Source: Rhodoferax lithotrophicus
Lineage (GTDB): Bacteria; Pseudomonadota; Gammaproteobacteria; Burkholderiales; Burkholderiaceae_C
Direction: 5' to 3'
Assembly (NCBI RefSeq): GCF_019973615.1
Contig: NZ_AP024238.1
Coordinates: forward strand, 1,736,001-1,800,000
Length of the DNA: 64,000 nt
The notes beneath the pieces are model-generated. The model worked only from the letters and a program-made list of their open reading frames with translations, was not told where the DNA came from and did no database searches. A program made the position numbers and the translations under genes. Positions within the stretch are counted from its first letter, which is position 1. Each line of letters begins with the position of its first letter. Below are positions 49,992 through 58,852 of the stretch, piece after piece.

Positions 49992-50713
49992 AGTGGAGCT
50001 CCTGCAGTGGCGTTGGCAGCTGCGCTGGTACGGGCGGTTGCCGCATCGGTTTTGACGAAGTGAATAGGTTGGGGTTGATCAGGTTTGCCCTGGCCTTTGA
50101 CGGAACAGCCGTCAAACACCACGGGTTCTTCCCAGGCAGCATCGAGTGACTCATCGGCAGCCACCTTGACCGCTTGCGCCTTTTCACCACTGAGCTCAAT
50201 CAGGGTGCCGAGCACCGTGGCGTAAGGTGTGTTGCGTTGTTGCAGGGCGCTGAAGATGGCGTTGAGGATGTGGGCCATTTCGCCCAAAAAGGCCCGTGCT
50301 TCCTGGGGCGGTTGGGTGGAGGCATACTCAAGCACGACCGGCAGGTAGTCGGGCAGTTCGCCTTCGGCCAGAAACAGCCCGGCTTTTTCATAGGTCTGGG
50401 TCAGGTCAATCATGGCGGGGCCGCGGTCACGGGAATCCCCGTGCACATGCTCAAACAGATGTAATGAGGTGGCATGTCCGCGGTCAAACAGCTCGACGTA
50501 ATCGGCTTCAATTTGCAGCGTGTCCCCCTGCGCGATGTTGTCCATCAAGGTAAACAACTCGGCCTGGCGTGAGCGGGTCACCGCCTGCTCGGACTGTATG
50601 GCAGCACGCATGTCAGCCAGGTCAGCGCGCAAAGTCGCATTCGGGTAAGACAGCAGCCGTGCCAGCACGCGCAGGCTGCGCGACATGCCGGTGATGTTGG
50701 AGATAAGTGACAT
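49988..50713 (-). CDS. narJ: Nitrate reductase assembly chaperone
   Basis: The 241-residue NarJ helps load the molybdenum cofactor and Fe-S clusters into NarG before membrane docking. It has the TorD-like helical pattern with SLRVLARLLSYPNATL and the family block LEHVHGDSRDRGPAM. The C-terminus (about 200-241) is Ala/Thr-rich and variable. Its start is 2 bp from the narH stop and its stop overlaps narI. Confidence 0.93.
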   Translation of the reverse strand: MSLISNITGMSRSLRVLARLLSYPNATLRADLADMRAAIQSEQAVTRSRQAELFTLMDNIAQGDTLQIEADYVELFDRGHATSLHLFEHVHGDSRDRGPAMIDLTQTYEKAGLFLAEGELPDYLPVVLEYASTQPPQEARAFLGEMAHILNAIFSALQQRNTPYATVLGTLIELSGEKAQAVKVAADESLDAAWEEPVVFDGCSVKGQGKPDQPQPIHFVKTDAATARTSAAANATAGAPL

Positions 50714-50715
50714 GT

Positions 50716-52242
50716 TCAGACCTCCGCTTGAATAGGAATGGTGCGGCGTTTGGTGCCGCCAAACAGACTGGCCTCGCTGGCGCCGTCCGAGCAGCCGTTG
50801 CCAAAACTGAAGCCGCAGCCACCGCGCACGTCAAAGGTGTTTTCGGCGTATTCGCGGTGGGTACTGGGAATCACAAAGCGGTCTTCGTAATTGGCAATCG
50901 CCATCACGTGGTACATCTCTTCCACTTCCCGCTGCGTCATTTGCACCTGTTGCAGTGCAGCCGTGTTGATGCGGCCTTCAACGTGTTTTTCACGTTGGTA
51001 GGCGCGCATGGCCAGCATACGCTCCAGGGCACGTTCTACCGGGAAGGTATCACCTGCAGTGAGCAAATTGGCCAGGTACTTGACCGGAATACGCAGTTGC
51101 TTGACATCGGGAATCTGGCCGTTGATGCCAATGTCACCGGCGTTGGCGGCCGCGCTGATCGGGGACAGTGGGGGCACATACCAGACCATTGGCAGCGTGC
51201 GGTATTCGGGGTGCAGCGGCAGGGCCACCTTCCATTGCACCGCCATTTTGTAGACCGGGCTGTTGCGTGCGGCTTCCATCCATTTGTCAGGAATGCCGTC
51301 GATGCGGGCTTGCTCAATGACTTTCGGGTCATTCGGGTCGAGAAAGATGTCGAGTTGGGCCTGGTACAGGTCACGATCACGCTCCACGCTGGCAGCTTCC
51401 TGAATACGGTCTGCGTCATACAGCAGCACACCCAGGTAGCGGATGCGGCCGACACAGGTCTCCGAGCACACGGTGGGCTGGCCGGCTTCAATACGCGGGT
51501 AGCAGAAGATGCATTTTTCCGCCTTGCCGCTCTTCCAGTTGTAGTAAATCTTCTTGTACGGGCAGCCGCTGATACACATGCGCCAGCCGCGGCATTTGTC
51601 CTGGTCAATCAGCACAATGCCGTCTTCTTCACGCTTGTAGATCGAGCCGGACGGGCAGCTGGCCACACATGCCGGGTTCAGGCAGTGTTCACACAGGCGC
51701 GGCAGATACATCATGAAGGTGTTTTCAAACTGGCCGTAGATGTCTTTCTGGATGTCGTCAAAGTTCTTGTCTTTGCTGCGTTTGGCAAATTCGCCACCGA
51801 GGATTTCTTCCCAGTTCGGGCCCCATTCAATTTTTTCCATACGCTGGCCGGTGATCAGGCTGCGCGGGCGGGCGGTGGGCACGGCTTTGGAGGCGGGCGC
51901 ACTTTGCAGGTGTGCGTAGTCAAAGGTGAACGGCTCGTAGTAGTCGTCAATCTGCGGCAGGTTGGGGTTGGCGAAGATTTTCATCAACAGCTTCCACTTG
52001 GCCCCCTGGCGTGGCTCAATCTGGCCATTGGTCTTGCGAATCCAGCCACCGTTCCATTTGTCCTGGTTTTCCCACTCTTTGGGGTAGCCAATGCCGGGTT
52101 TGGTTTCCACGTTGTTAAACCAGGCGTATTCCATGCCGGGGCGGCTGGTCCAGACGTTTTTGCAGGTGACTGAGCAGGTGTGGCAACCAATACATTTGTC
52201 CAGGTTGAGCACCATGCCGATTTGGGCGCGAATTTTCATCAA
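50716..52242 (-). CDS. narH: Respiratory nitrate reductase, beta subunit
   Basis: A 508-residue Fe-S relay. Cysteine motifs are CIGCHTCSVTCKNVW, CEHCLNPACVASCP, CRGWRMCISGCPYKK and CIFCYPRIEAGQPTVCSETC. The tryptophan in CRGWRMC replaces a cysteine, as in the [3Fe-4S] site of E. coli NarH. It follows narG by 8 bp. Confidence 0.97.
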   Translation of the reverse strand: MMKIRAQIGMVLNLDKCIGCHTCSVTCKNVWTSRPGMEYAWFNNVETKPGIGYPKEWENQDKWNGGWIRKTNGQIEPRQGAKWKLLMKIFANPNLPQIDDYYEPFTFDYAHLQSAPASKAVPTARPRSLITGQRMEKIEWGPNWEEILGGEFAKRSKDKNFDDIQKDIYGQFENTFMMYLPRLCEHCLNPACVASCPSGSIYKREEDGIVLIDQDKCRGWRMCISGCPYKKIYYNWKSGKAEKCIFCYPRIEAGQPTVCSETCVGRIRYLGVLLYDADRIQEAASVERDRDLYQAQLDIFLDPNDPKVIEQARIDGIPDKWMEAARNSPVYKMAVQWKVALPLHPEYRTLPMVWYVPPLSPISAAANAGDIGINGQIPDVKQLRIPVKYLANLLTAGDTFPVERALERMLAMRAYQREKHVEGRINTAALQQVQMTQREVEEMYHVMAIANYEDRFVIPSTHREYAENTFDVRGGCGFSFGNGCSDGASEASLFGGTKRRTIPIQAEV

Positions 52243-52250
52243 ATTTCTCC

Positions 52251-55200
52251 TTAAGCGTGGGTGGCTGCGGGTTCACTGGCCGAGCCTTCGTCGTCCAGCC
52301 AGTCCACCTTGTTCATCTTGCGCAACACCACGAATTCGTCGCGGTTGGTGCCAATGGTTCCGTAGTAGTTGAAACCGTAGCTGAACTGGGCGTAGCCGCC
52401 AATCATGTGGGTCGGTTTCAGCACAATGCGGGTCACCGAGTTGTGAATGCCGCCACGACCACCGGTGATTTCAGAGCCGGGGATGTTGACCAGTTTTTCC
52501 TGGGCGTGGTACATCAGGCACATGCCGTTGCGCACACGCTGGCTGACCACCGCACGGGCGGTTAACGCGCCGTTCAGGTTAAACAGCTCGATCCAGTCGT
52601 TGTCCACAATGCCTGCGGCCTTGGCATCGTCTTCACTGATCCACACGATCGGGCCACCACGGCTGAGCGTCAACATGTGCAGGTTGTCGCTGTAAGTGCT
52701 GTGAATACCCCATTTCTGGTGCGGTGTGATGAAGTTCAGCGCAATTTCCTTGTTGCCGTTGGGCTTGACACCCTGGATACCGTGGGTGGTTTTCAGGTCT
52801 ACCGGTGGCCGGTAGCTGCTGAAGCCCTCACCAAACGCATTCATCCATGGGTGATCCATGTAGAACTGCTGACGCCCGGTCAGGGTGCGCCATGGAATCA
52901 TCTCGTGCACGTTGGTGTAACCGGCGTTGTACGACACGGTTTCACTCTCGATGCCGCTCCAGGTGGGGCTTGAGATGATCTTGCGTGGCTGTGCCTGAAT
53001 GTCGCGGTAACGGATTTTTTCGTCTTCGCGGTGGATGGCCAGGTGGGTGTGGTCCAGTCCGGTTTGTTGGCCCAGGGCTTCCCAGGCCTTCACCGCCACG
53101 TGGCCATTGGTTTCGGGGGCGAGTTGCAGAATCACTTCGCAGGCATCAATGTCGCTCTCGATCTTGGGCATGCCGCAGGTCACGCCCGCATCGGTGACCA
53201 GGCCGTTGAGTTCACCCAGTTGCTTGACCTCAACCTGGGTGTTCCAGCTGATGCCTTTGCCACCATTACCGATCTTGTTCATCAGTGGGCCCACCGCGGT
53301 GAAACGCTTGTAGACGTTGGGGTAATCACGTTCGACCACGGTGAAACTGGGGGCAGTTTTTCCGGGAATCAGGTCAATCTCGCCGGTTTTCCACTCTTGC
53401 ACACCAAAAGGTTGCGCCAGCTCGCCAGCCGAGTCGTGCATGATGGGGGTGAGCACCATGTCGCGCTCCACGCCCAGGTGACCAATACACAGCTCACTGA
53501 ACTTCTTGGCAAAACCTTTGTAGATTTCCCAGTCACTGCGCGACTGCCAGGCTGGGTCGACGGCAGCACTCAAGGGGTGAATGAACGGGTGCATGTCACT
53601 GGTGTTCATGTCGTTCTTTTCATACCAGGTGGCGGTGGGCAGCACGATGTCCGAGTACAGGCAGGTGGTGCTCATGCGGAAGTCCAGCGTCACCACCAGA
53701 TCGAGCTTGCCCTCGGGAGCCTGGTCGTGCCACACCACCTCTTTCGGGCGGCCTTCTTCAGCGCCCAAGTCTTTACCCTGCACACCATGGGTGGTGCCCA
53801 GCAAGTGTTTCATGAAGTATTCGTGGCCTTTGCCGCTGGAGCCCAGAATGTTGGAGCGCCAGACAAACATGTTGCGTGGCCAGTTGTTGGGGTGATCCGG
53901 GTCTTCGCAGCTCATGGTTTGGCTGCCGTCTTTCAGGCCCTGAATCAGGTAGTCCTTGGGCTCCAAGTTGGCCTTTGCGGCATCACGCACCAGTTGCAGT
54001 GGGTTGGTCTTGAGTTGCGGTGCACTGGGCAACCAACCCATGCGCTCGGCGCGCACGTTGTAGTCGATCATGCTGCCGCCAAATTTGGTTTTGTCGGCCA
54101 GCGGCGACAGGATTTCATCGACACCCACGGTTTCATAACGCCACTGATCGGTGTGGGCGTAGAAAAAGCTGGTGCCGTTCATTTGCCGGGGCGGACGAAT
54201 CCAGTCCAGCGCAAAGGCCAGCGCCGTCCAGCCGGTTTGCGGGCGCAGTTTTTCCTGGCCCACATAGTGCGCCCAGCCGCCACCCGACTGACCAATACAA
54301 CCACACATCATCAGCATGTTGATGACACCGCGGTAGTTCATGTCGGCGTGGAACCAGTGGTTCATGGCAGCACCAATGATCACCATCGATTTGCCATGGG
54401 TTTTGTCGGCGTTTTCAGCAAACTGGCGCGCCACGGTGATGAGCTGTTCACGGGGTGTGCCGGTGATGCGTTCCTGCCAGGCTGGGGTGTAGGGCGTGTC
54501 GTCGTTGAAATCCTTGGCCGCCATTTCACCCGCCAGGCCGCGGGCCACGCCGTAGTTGGCCACTTGCAGGTCAAACACGGTGGCCACCAAGGCCTCACGC
54601 TGGTCACCTTCTTTGCCGAGTGCAATACGTTGCACCGGCACGGTGCGCACCAGCACATTGTTGGCTGCATCACCGGTGGCGTTGTTGGGGAAGTGTTCGC
54701 TGACGATGCCGCCAAAGTAGGGAAAACCGACCTTGGCGGTCTCGCTGCTGGCAGCATCACCTTCCATCACCGTGAGTTTGAGCTTGACATCGGTGCCATG
54801 GCGGGCTTCTTTGGCTTGCAGGTTCCATTGGCCGGCATCAGCCCGGCCGTCTGGGCCCCAGCGGAAACCAATGGCACCATTGGGCAGCACCACTTTGCCA
54901 CTCATGTCCAGCGCCACGGTTTTCCACTCGGGGTTGTTGGCTTGGCCGAGCTTGCCATTGAAGTCGCTGGCACGTACATAGCGATCCGGCACCATGATGG
55001 TTTCACCGCTGGGCAGGGTTTGCTCTTTGAGCATCACCAGCATCGGCATGTCGGTGTAGCGGCGCACGTAATCGTCAAAGTAGGTGCTGCGCTCACCCTT
55101 GTCCGGAAAGTAGAACTCTTTCAGAATCACATGGCCCATGGCCATGGCCACGGCGGCATCGGTACCTTGTTTGGGCTTCATCCAGATGTCGGACAGTTTG

Positions 55201-56063
55201 GCCACTTCCGAATAGTCGGGGGTGACTGCTACGGTCTTGGTGCCTTTGTAGCGCACTTCGGTGAAAAAGTGAGCATCGGGCGTGCGGGTTTGCGGGATGT
55301 TGGAACCCCAGGCAATGATGTAGCTGCTGTTGTACCAGTCGGCCGACTCGGGCACGTCGGTTTGCTCGCCCCAGACTTGCGGGCTGGACGGGGGCAGGTC
55401 GCAGTACCAGTCGTAAAAGCTGATCGGCACGCCACCAATCAACCCCAGGTAGCGGCTGCCGGCGGCGTAAGACACCATCGACATGGCCGGGATAGGCGAA
55501 AAGCCAACGATGCGGTCAGGCCCGTGTTGTTTGATGGTGTAGATGTTGGCTGCAGCCACCATCTCGTTGACTTCGTCCCAGCCCGAGCGCACAAAACCAC
55601 CCATGCCGCGCTGGGTTTGGTAACTCTTGCGCTTGGCATCAGATTGGGCAATCGAGGCCCAGGCTTCAACCGGAGCCTGGGTTTGGCGGGCTTCGCGCCA
55701 GAGTTTCAGCAGACCACCACGCACCATCGGGTATTTGACGCGGTTGGCACTGTACAAATACCAGCTGTAGCTGGCACCGCGGGCGCAGCCGCGGGGTTCA
55801 TGGTTGGGCATGTCCCAGCGGGTGCGGGGGTAGTCGGTTTGCTGGGTTTCCCAGGTGACGATGCCGCCTTTGACGTAAATCTTCCAGGAGCATGAGCCGG
55901 TGCAGTTCACACCGTGGGTGGAGCGCACGATCTTGTCATGTGCCCAGCGGTCGCGGTAAGCGGCTTCCCAGGTGCGGTCTTCACCGGTGGTGACGCCGTG
56001 TTCACCCGAGAAGGATTCTCTGGGTTGTGAGAAATAAGTGAGTCGATCAAGAAAGTGGCTCAT
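52251..56063 (-). CDS. narG: Respiratory nitrate reductase, alpha (catalytic) subunit
   Basis: The 1270-residue Mo-bisMGD subunit that reduces nitrate to nitrite on the cytoplasmic side. The FS0 cluster motif THGVNCTGSCSWKIYV (His plus cysteines) is near 49-64. YDWYCDLPPSSPQVWGEQ carries the probable Mo-ligand aspartate, followed by WGSNIPQTRTPDAHFF. There is no twin-arginine signal, as expected for NarG. Its own promoter region lies upstream, set off from narK2 by a pseudogene fragment. Depends on the moaA-mobA-moeA products encoded at 11.8-14.9 kb. Confidence 0.97.
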   Translation of the reverse strand: MSHFLDRLTYFSQPRESFSGEHGVTTGEDRTWEAAYRDRWAHDKIVRSTHGVNCTGSCSWKIYVKGGIVTWETQQTDYPRTRWDMPNHEPRGCARGASYSWYLYSANRVKYPMVRGGLLKLWREARQTQAPVEAWASIAQSDAKRKSYQTQRGMGGFVRSGWDEVNEMVAAANIYTIKQHGPDRIVGFSPIPAMSMVSYAAGSRYLGLIGGVPISFYDWYCDLPPSSPQVWGEQTDVPESADWYNSSYIIAWGSNIPQTRTPDAHFFTEVRYKGTKTVAVTPDYSEVAKLSDIWMKPKQGTDAAVAMAMGHVILKEFYFPDKGERSTYFDDYVRRYTDMPMLVMLKEQTLPSGETIMVPDRYVRASDFNGKLGQANNPEWKTVALDMSGKVVLPNGAIGFRWGPDGRADAGQWNLQAKEARHGTDVKLKLTVMEGDAASSETAKVGFPYFGGIVSEHFPNNATGDAANNVLVRTVPVQRIALGKEGDQREALVATVFDLQVANYGVARGLAGEMAAKDFNDDTPYTPAWQERITGTPREQLITVARQFAENADKTHGKSMVIIGAAMNHWFHADMNYRGVINMLMMCGCIGQSGGGWAHYVGQEKLRPQTGWTALAFALDWIRPPRQMNGTSFFYAHTDQWRYETVGVDEILSPLADKTKFGGSMIDYNVRAERMGWLPSAPQLKTNPLQLVRDAAKANLEPKDYLIQGLKDGSQTMSCEDPDHPNNWPRNMFVWRSNILGSSGKGHEYFMKHLLGTTHGVQGKDLGAEEGRPKEVVWHDQAPEGKLDLVVTLDFRMSTTCLYSDIVLPTATWYEKNDMNTSDMHPFIHPLSAAVDPAWQSRSDWEIYKGFAKKFSELCIGHLGVERDMVLTPIMHDSAGELAQPFGVQEWKTGEIDLIPGKTAPSFTVVERDYPNVYKRFTAVGPLMNKIGNGGKGISWNTQVEVKQLGELNGLVTDAGVTCGMPKIESDIDACEVILQLAPETNGHVAVKAWEALGQQTGLDHTHLAIHREDEKIRYRDIQAQPRKIISSPTWSGIESETVSYNAGYTNVHEMIPWRTLTGRQQFYMDHPWMNAFGEGFSSYRPPVDLKTTHGIQGVKPNGNKEIALNFITPHQKWGIHSTYSDNLHMLTLSRGGPIVWISEDDAKAAGIVDNDWIELFNLNGALTARAVVSQRVRNGMCLMYHAQEKLVNIPGSEITGGRGGIHNSVTRIVLKPTHMIGGYAQFSYGFNYYGTIGTNRDEFVVLRKMNKVDWLDDEGSASEPAATHA

Positions 56064-56089
56064 GGGTGTCCTCTTAAAAAATTCATATA

Positions 56090-56147
56090 AAAACAGGCTG
56101 TAGCGCTTATTTCGTATGAGTAAGTAGCTATTAAAAATGTAGTAAAA
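56090..56147. repeat. Interspersed palindromic repeat just upstream of narG
   Basis: GGCTGTAGCGCTTATTTCG followed by ATGAGTAAGTAGCTATTAAAA. It begins 27 bp from the narG start, so it would lie in the narG mRNA leader. Confidence 0.7.
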
Positions 56148-56245
56148 ACGGATGAAGGCTGGGGTCCAATTTCCGCCGGAACGTGCTGCTTGGGCATGGC
56201 ATCACTGTAGGTTTGGCGCCTGCTGGTGGCTATCCTTCTAAGGTA

Positions 56246-56304
56246 CAGTTCTCGCAGCTCTGTAGAACTAGGAACGTGTTCACCCGGGTAGTTCGTAAGA
56301 ACTA
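56246..56304 (-). promoter_or_regulatory. Putative NarL-like operators of narG
   Basis: TAGTTCG-TA-AGAACTA (56289-56304) is a 7-2-7 inverted pair. Closer to narG, CAGTTCT (56246-56252) and AGAACTA (56264-56270) form a second inverted pair 11 bp apart. The heptamer differs from the E. coli NarL consensus TACYYMT at only the third base. The same perfect palindrome occurs before narK1. Factor identity is inference; no narXL is in the window. Confidence 0.5.
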
Positions 56305-56374
56305 GGTGTGTAGGGCAAGGCTTGCAAGCTGGAGTGCAGAAGCAGGTTTGGGTAAGCCGATATTTATTGGATAA

Positions 56375-56430
56375 ATGAGCTTCTAGCGCTCGTATTTATT
56401 GCGTAAGAAGCTATAAATTAGATAGTAACC
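56375..56430. repeat. Interspersed palindromic repeat at the left side of the pseudogene
   Basis: GAGCTTCTAGCGCTCGTATT followed by TTGCGTAAGAAGCTATAAA. It ends within a few bases of the start of the broken gene at 56434. Confidence 0.65.
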
Positions 56431-56433
56431 AGA

Positions 56434-57101
56434 CATGATCTCAAACACCAACCTGCTGCAAAACCTGGCGTAAATGAGCGCGCCTCAACTGCGCCGCCTG
56501 CTCACCGAACACCTGACCAAGCAAAAGCTTGGGCTTTATTGGGAGTCCAGCGCCATGGAGCGTGATGCGGCGTTGAATGCCAACATCGTGCTGGTCAGCA
56601 CAAGCTGTGCTCAAGAACGAAATCGATGTGTTTGCGCAGGATGCACACAACCGGCCAGTGGGAGATGGGTTCAGTACGGCACGGCTGGATGCCACTTATG
56701 AGTTCAACACCCAGGAGTTGGCGTTTGCCAAGGCGCTTGATCGTGCTGACTTTGTGGCCTGGTGGCATCGCAACCCTCTGGCTAAGCCCTACAGCATTGC
56801 CTGGATGCGCGCAGATAGCCGCAACATGTTTTACCCCGACTTTGTGGTGTGCTTACAGCATGAGCCTGGTGAGGAACCCATGATTCGGCTGGTAGAAACC
56901 AAGCATGTTCTCAAGGATGCCAACCGCAAGGCAAGGCATCAGTCCAATACTTACAGCAAGCTGCTGTTTTTGACCAAGGATGCCCAGCGTTTCAAGATCG
57001 TGCAAGATGATGGCAGCCTGGGCGAAGTGGTTGACTTGGATGACCTGACCCGACTGCGGCAGTGGATGCGAGACACTGCACCTGTTGACATGGTGAGTTA
57101 A
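56434..57101 (+). pseudogene. Broken fragment resembling the C-terminus of a restriction/helicase enzyme
   Basis: From ATG 56434 the frame gives MISNTNLLQNLA, a stop (TAA, 56470-56472), then continues in the same frame (MSAPQLRRLLTEHL) to about 56610. Sense then shifts to another frame, with KNEIDVFAQDAHNRP, STARLDATYEFNTQELAFAK, FVAWWHRNPLAKPYSIAW, YPDFVVCLQ and IRLVETKH running to the TGA/TAA region at 57101. The Asp in YPDF and ETK form a PD-(D/E)xK-like pattern, like the nuclease end of type III restriction Res subunits. So this is a remnant with a nonsense change and a frameshift. The family call is moderate. Confidence 0.6.
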
Positions 57102-57103
57102 AT

Positions 57104-57156
57104 TGGCCTGTGGTGCTTATAAAGCATGCGTAGACAGCTATCAATTTTGAAAAAAT
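57104..57156. repeat. Interspersed palindromic repeat at the right side of the pseudogene
   Basis: GGCCTGTGGTGCTTATAAAG followed by CATGCGTAGACAGCTATCAA. It starts 3 bp after the end of the broken gene and resembles the moeA copy most closely. Confidence 0.65.
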
Positions 57157-57201
57157 CAACATCAAGCCGGGTGAGCGCAGCACAGGCCAACGCTGCGTTG
57201 G

Positions 57202-58842
57202 TCAAGGGTTCCTGATTTCTGAGTCTGCACGCAGGTAAAACCACCAGTTCAGCACCAGACACAGGGCGTAGAAGATGGCAAAACCATACATGGCGGTTTG
57301 GGGTGTGCCCGCCTTGATTTGCGCACCGATCACCACTGGGGCAATGAAAGCACCGTAAGCCGCCACGGCGGAAGTCCAGCCCAGTACCGGGCCAGCTTGC
57401 TGGCGGTCAAAAATCATGCCCACGGTACGGAAGGTGGAACCATTGCCGACACCGGTGGCGGCAAACAGCAAGACAAACAACCACATGAAGGTGGAGAAAT
57501 ACTGCTCAGGCGTGGCCGAACCGTAGGCTTGCATCATCACGTAACCCACACCTACCGAGGCACCGACCATGATCACCGAGATGATTTGAGTCACGATGGA
57601 GCCACCCACTTTGTCCGAGATCCAGCCGCCGATGGGGCGTGTCAATGCGCCGACAAAAGGCCCGATCCAGGCGTAAGTCAAGGCCGACGGTGCATTCGGA
57701 TTTTTCAGTGTGTGCTGCATGACACCGTTGGCATCTGGAATGTGGTTAACCCCAAAAATCACAGTGATGGCCAAGGGCAGGGCCAGAGCAAAACCAATGA
57801 AGGAGCCAAAAGTGACCAAATACAACGCGGTGAGAACCCAGGTGTGTTTGTTGCTGAAAATGGCGAATTGTTTGGTGATGTTGTCTTTCATCTCACCAAA
57901 CGCGGTGACTTTGAGCACCATCAAACTGCTCACAATGATGAGCGGCATGGCCAGCCACATGTTGAGCAAGCCCAGCCCGGTCGGCTTGGGCAGGTACAAG
58001 TACAAGCCCACCGCTGCGGGCACAAACGACAAGGTGTAGAGCCAGGTGATTTTGAAGAAGGCCACCACCAGGTTGCCGGTGTTGGGGGACACTGTTTTCA
58101 GGTTGTTCATGCCAAAAAAGCACAAAACGGACAGCGGCACCAGGGACAACACCCAGGCGAAGCCCGCGTTTTGAATCCAGGTGGGCGTGCCTGCGGCGAT
58201 TTTTCCGAAAATCCAGCCGCTGTCCTTCACCAGCGCCATGGACTCACCGCCCCAGCTGCCAAACAAACTCATGGTCATCACCAGTGGGATCACCACTTGC
58301 ATGGTGGTGACGCCAAAATTGCCCAGACCCGCATTCAATCCCAACGCGGTACCTTGCAGGCGCTTGGGGAAGAAGGTGCTGATGTTGGACATGGAGCTGG
58401 CGAAATTGCCGCCACCCACACCTGACCAGAGGGCCATCAGTTGAAAGGTCCACAGTGGCCATTCTTTGTGCTGCAACACGATGCCGGTGCCAATCGCCGG
58501 GGCCAACAGCATGGCCGTTGTTACCAGGATGGTATTGCGACCACCTGCGATGCGAATCAAAAATGATGCAGGAATACGCATGGTGGCCCCCGCCAGGCCT
58601 GAAATGGCGGTCAGTGTGAACAGTTCCGCCTGAGTGAACGGAAAGCCCAGATTAAGCATTTGCACCGTGATGATGCCCCACATGCCCCAGACGGCAAAGC
58701 CGCATAACAGGCTTGGAATGGAGATCCACAGGTTGCGGTAGGCAATTTTTTTACCGGTTTTTTCCCAAAATTTTTCGTCTTCAGGTTGCCAGGTGGCGAT
58801 GTCAGCGCCCGATGCTTTTGGAGTGCTCATAGGTTCTTTCAA
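57202..58842 (-). CDS. narK: Nitrate/nitrite transporter, NarK2 type
   Basis: A 546-residue MFS transporter of the nitrate-nitrite antiporter type. After a soluble N-terminus (to about 36) there are about 12-14 helices. The nitrate signature regions are ALGLNAGLGNFGVTTMQ and ATGVGNGSTFRTVGMIF, and the Arg in RIPASFLIR is conserved for anion binding. An internal ATG at 58830 (MSTPKA) may be the true start. It starts 10 bp after narK1. Pairing of NarK1- and NarK2-types is typical of denitrifiers. Confidence 0.93.
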   Translation of the reverse strand: MKEPMSTPKASGADIATWQPEDEKFWEKTGKKIAYRNLWISIPSLLCGFAVWGMWGIITVQMLNLGFPFTQAELFTLTAISGLAGATMRIPASFLIRIAGGRNTILVTTAMLLAPAIGTGIVLQHKEWPLWTFQLMALWSGVGGGNFASSMSNISTFFPKRLQGTALGLNAGLGNFGVTTMQVVIPLVMTMSLFGSWGGESMALVKDSGWIFGKIAAGTPTWIQNAGFAWVLSLVPLSVLCFFGMNNLKTVSPNTGNLVVAFFKITWLYTLSFVPAAVGLYLYLPKPTGLGLLNMWLAMPLIIVSSLMVLKVTAFGEMKDNITKQFAIFSNKHTWVLTALYLVTFGSFIGFALALPLAITVIFGVNHIPDANGVMQHTLKNPNAPSALTYAWIGPFVGALTRPIGGWISDKVGGSIVTQIISVIMVGASVGVGYVMMQAYGSATPEQYFSTFMWLFVLLFAATGVGNGSTFRTVGMIFDRQQAGPVLGWTSAVAAYGAFIAPVVIGAQIKAGTPQTAMYGFAIFYALCLVLNWWFYLRADSEIRNP

Positions 58843-58852
58843 GTTGGAAAAA

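Larger units (their letters stand above)
56064..56433. other. narG upstream region
   Basis: 370 bp holding two interspersed-repeat copies and the NarL-like heptamer arrays at 56246-56304. I see no good TTGAT-N4-ATCAA FNR box here on either strand. The rest has no supported gene. Confidence 0.5.

Noticed and set aside
53031..55895. Very long open frame (954 codons) opposite narG
   Set aside because: It lies antisense to a fully conserved gene; its composition (His, Val, Gly rich) is the usual shadow of a high-G+C coding strand and it matches no family I know.
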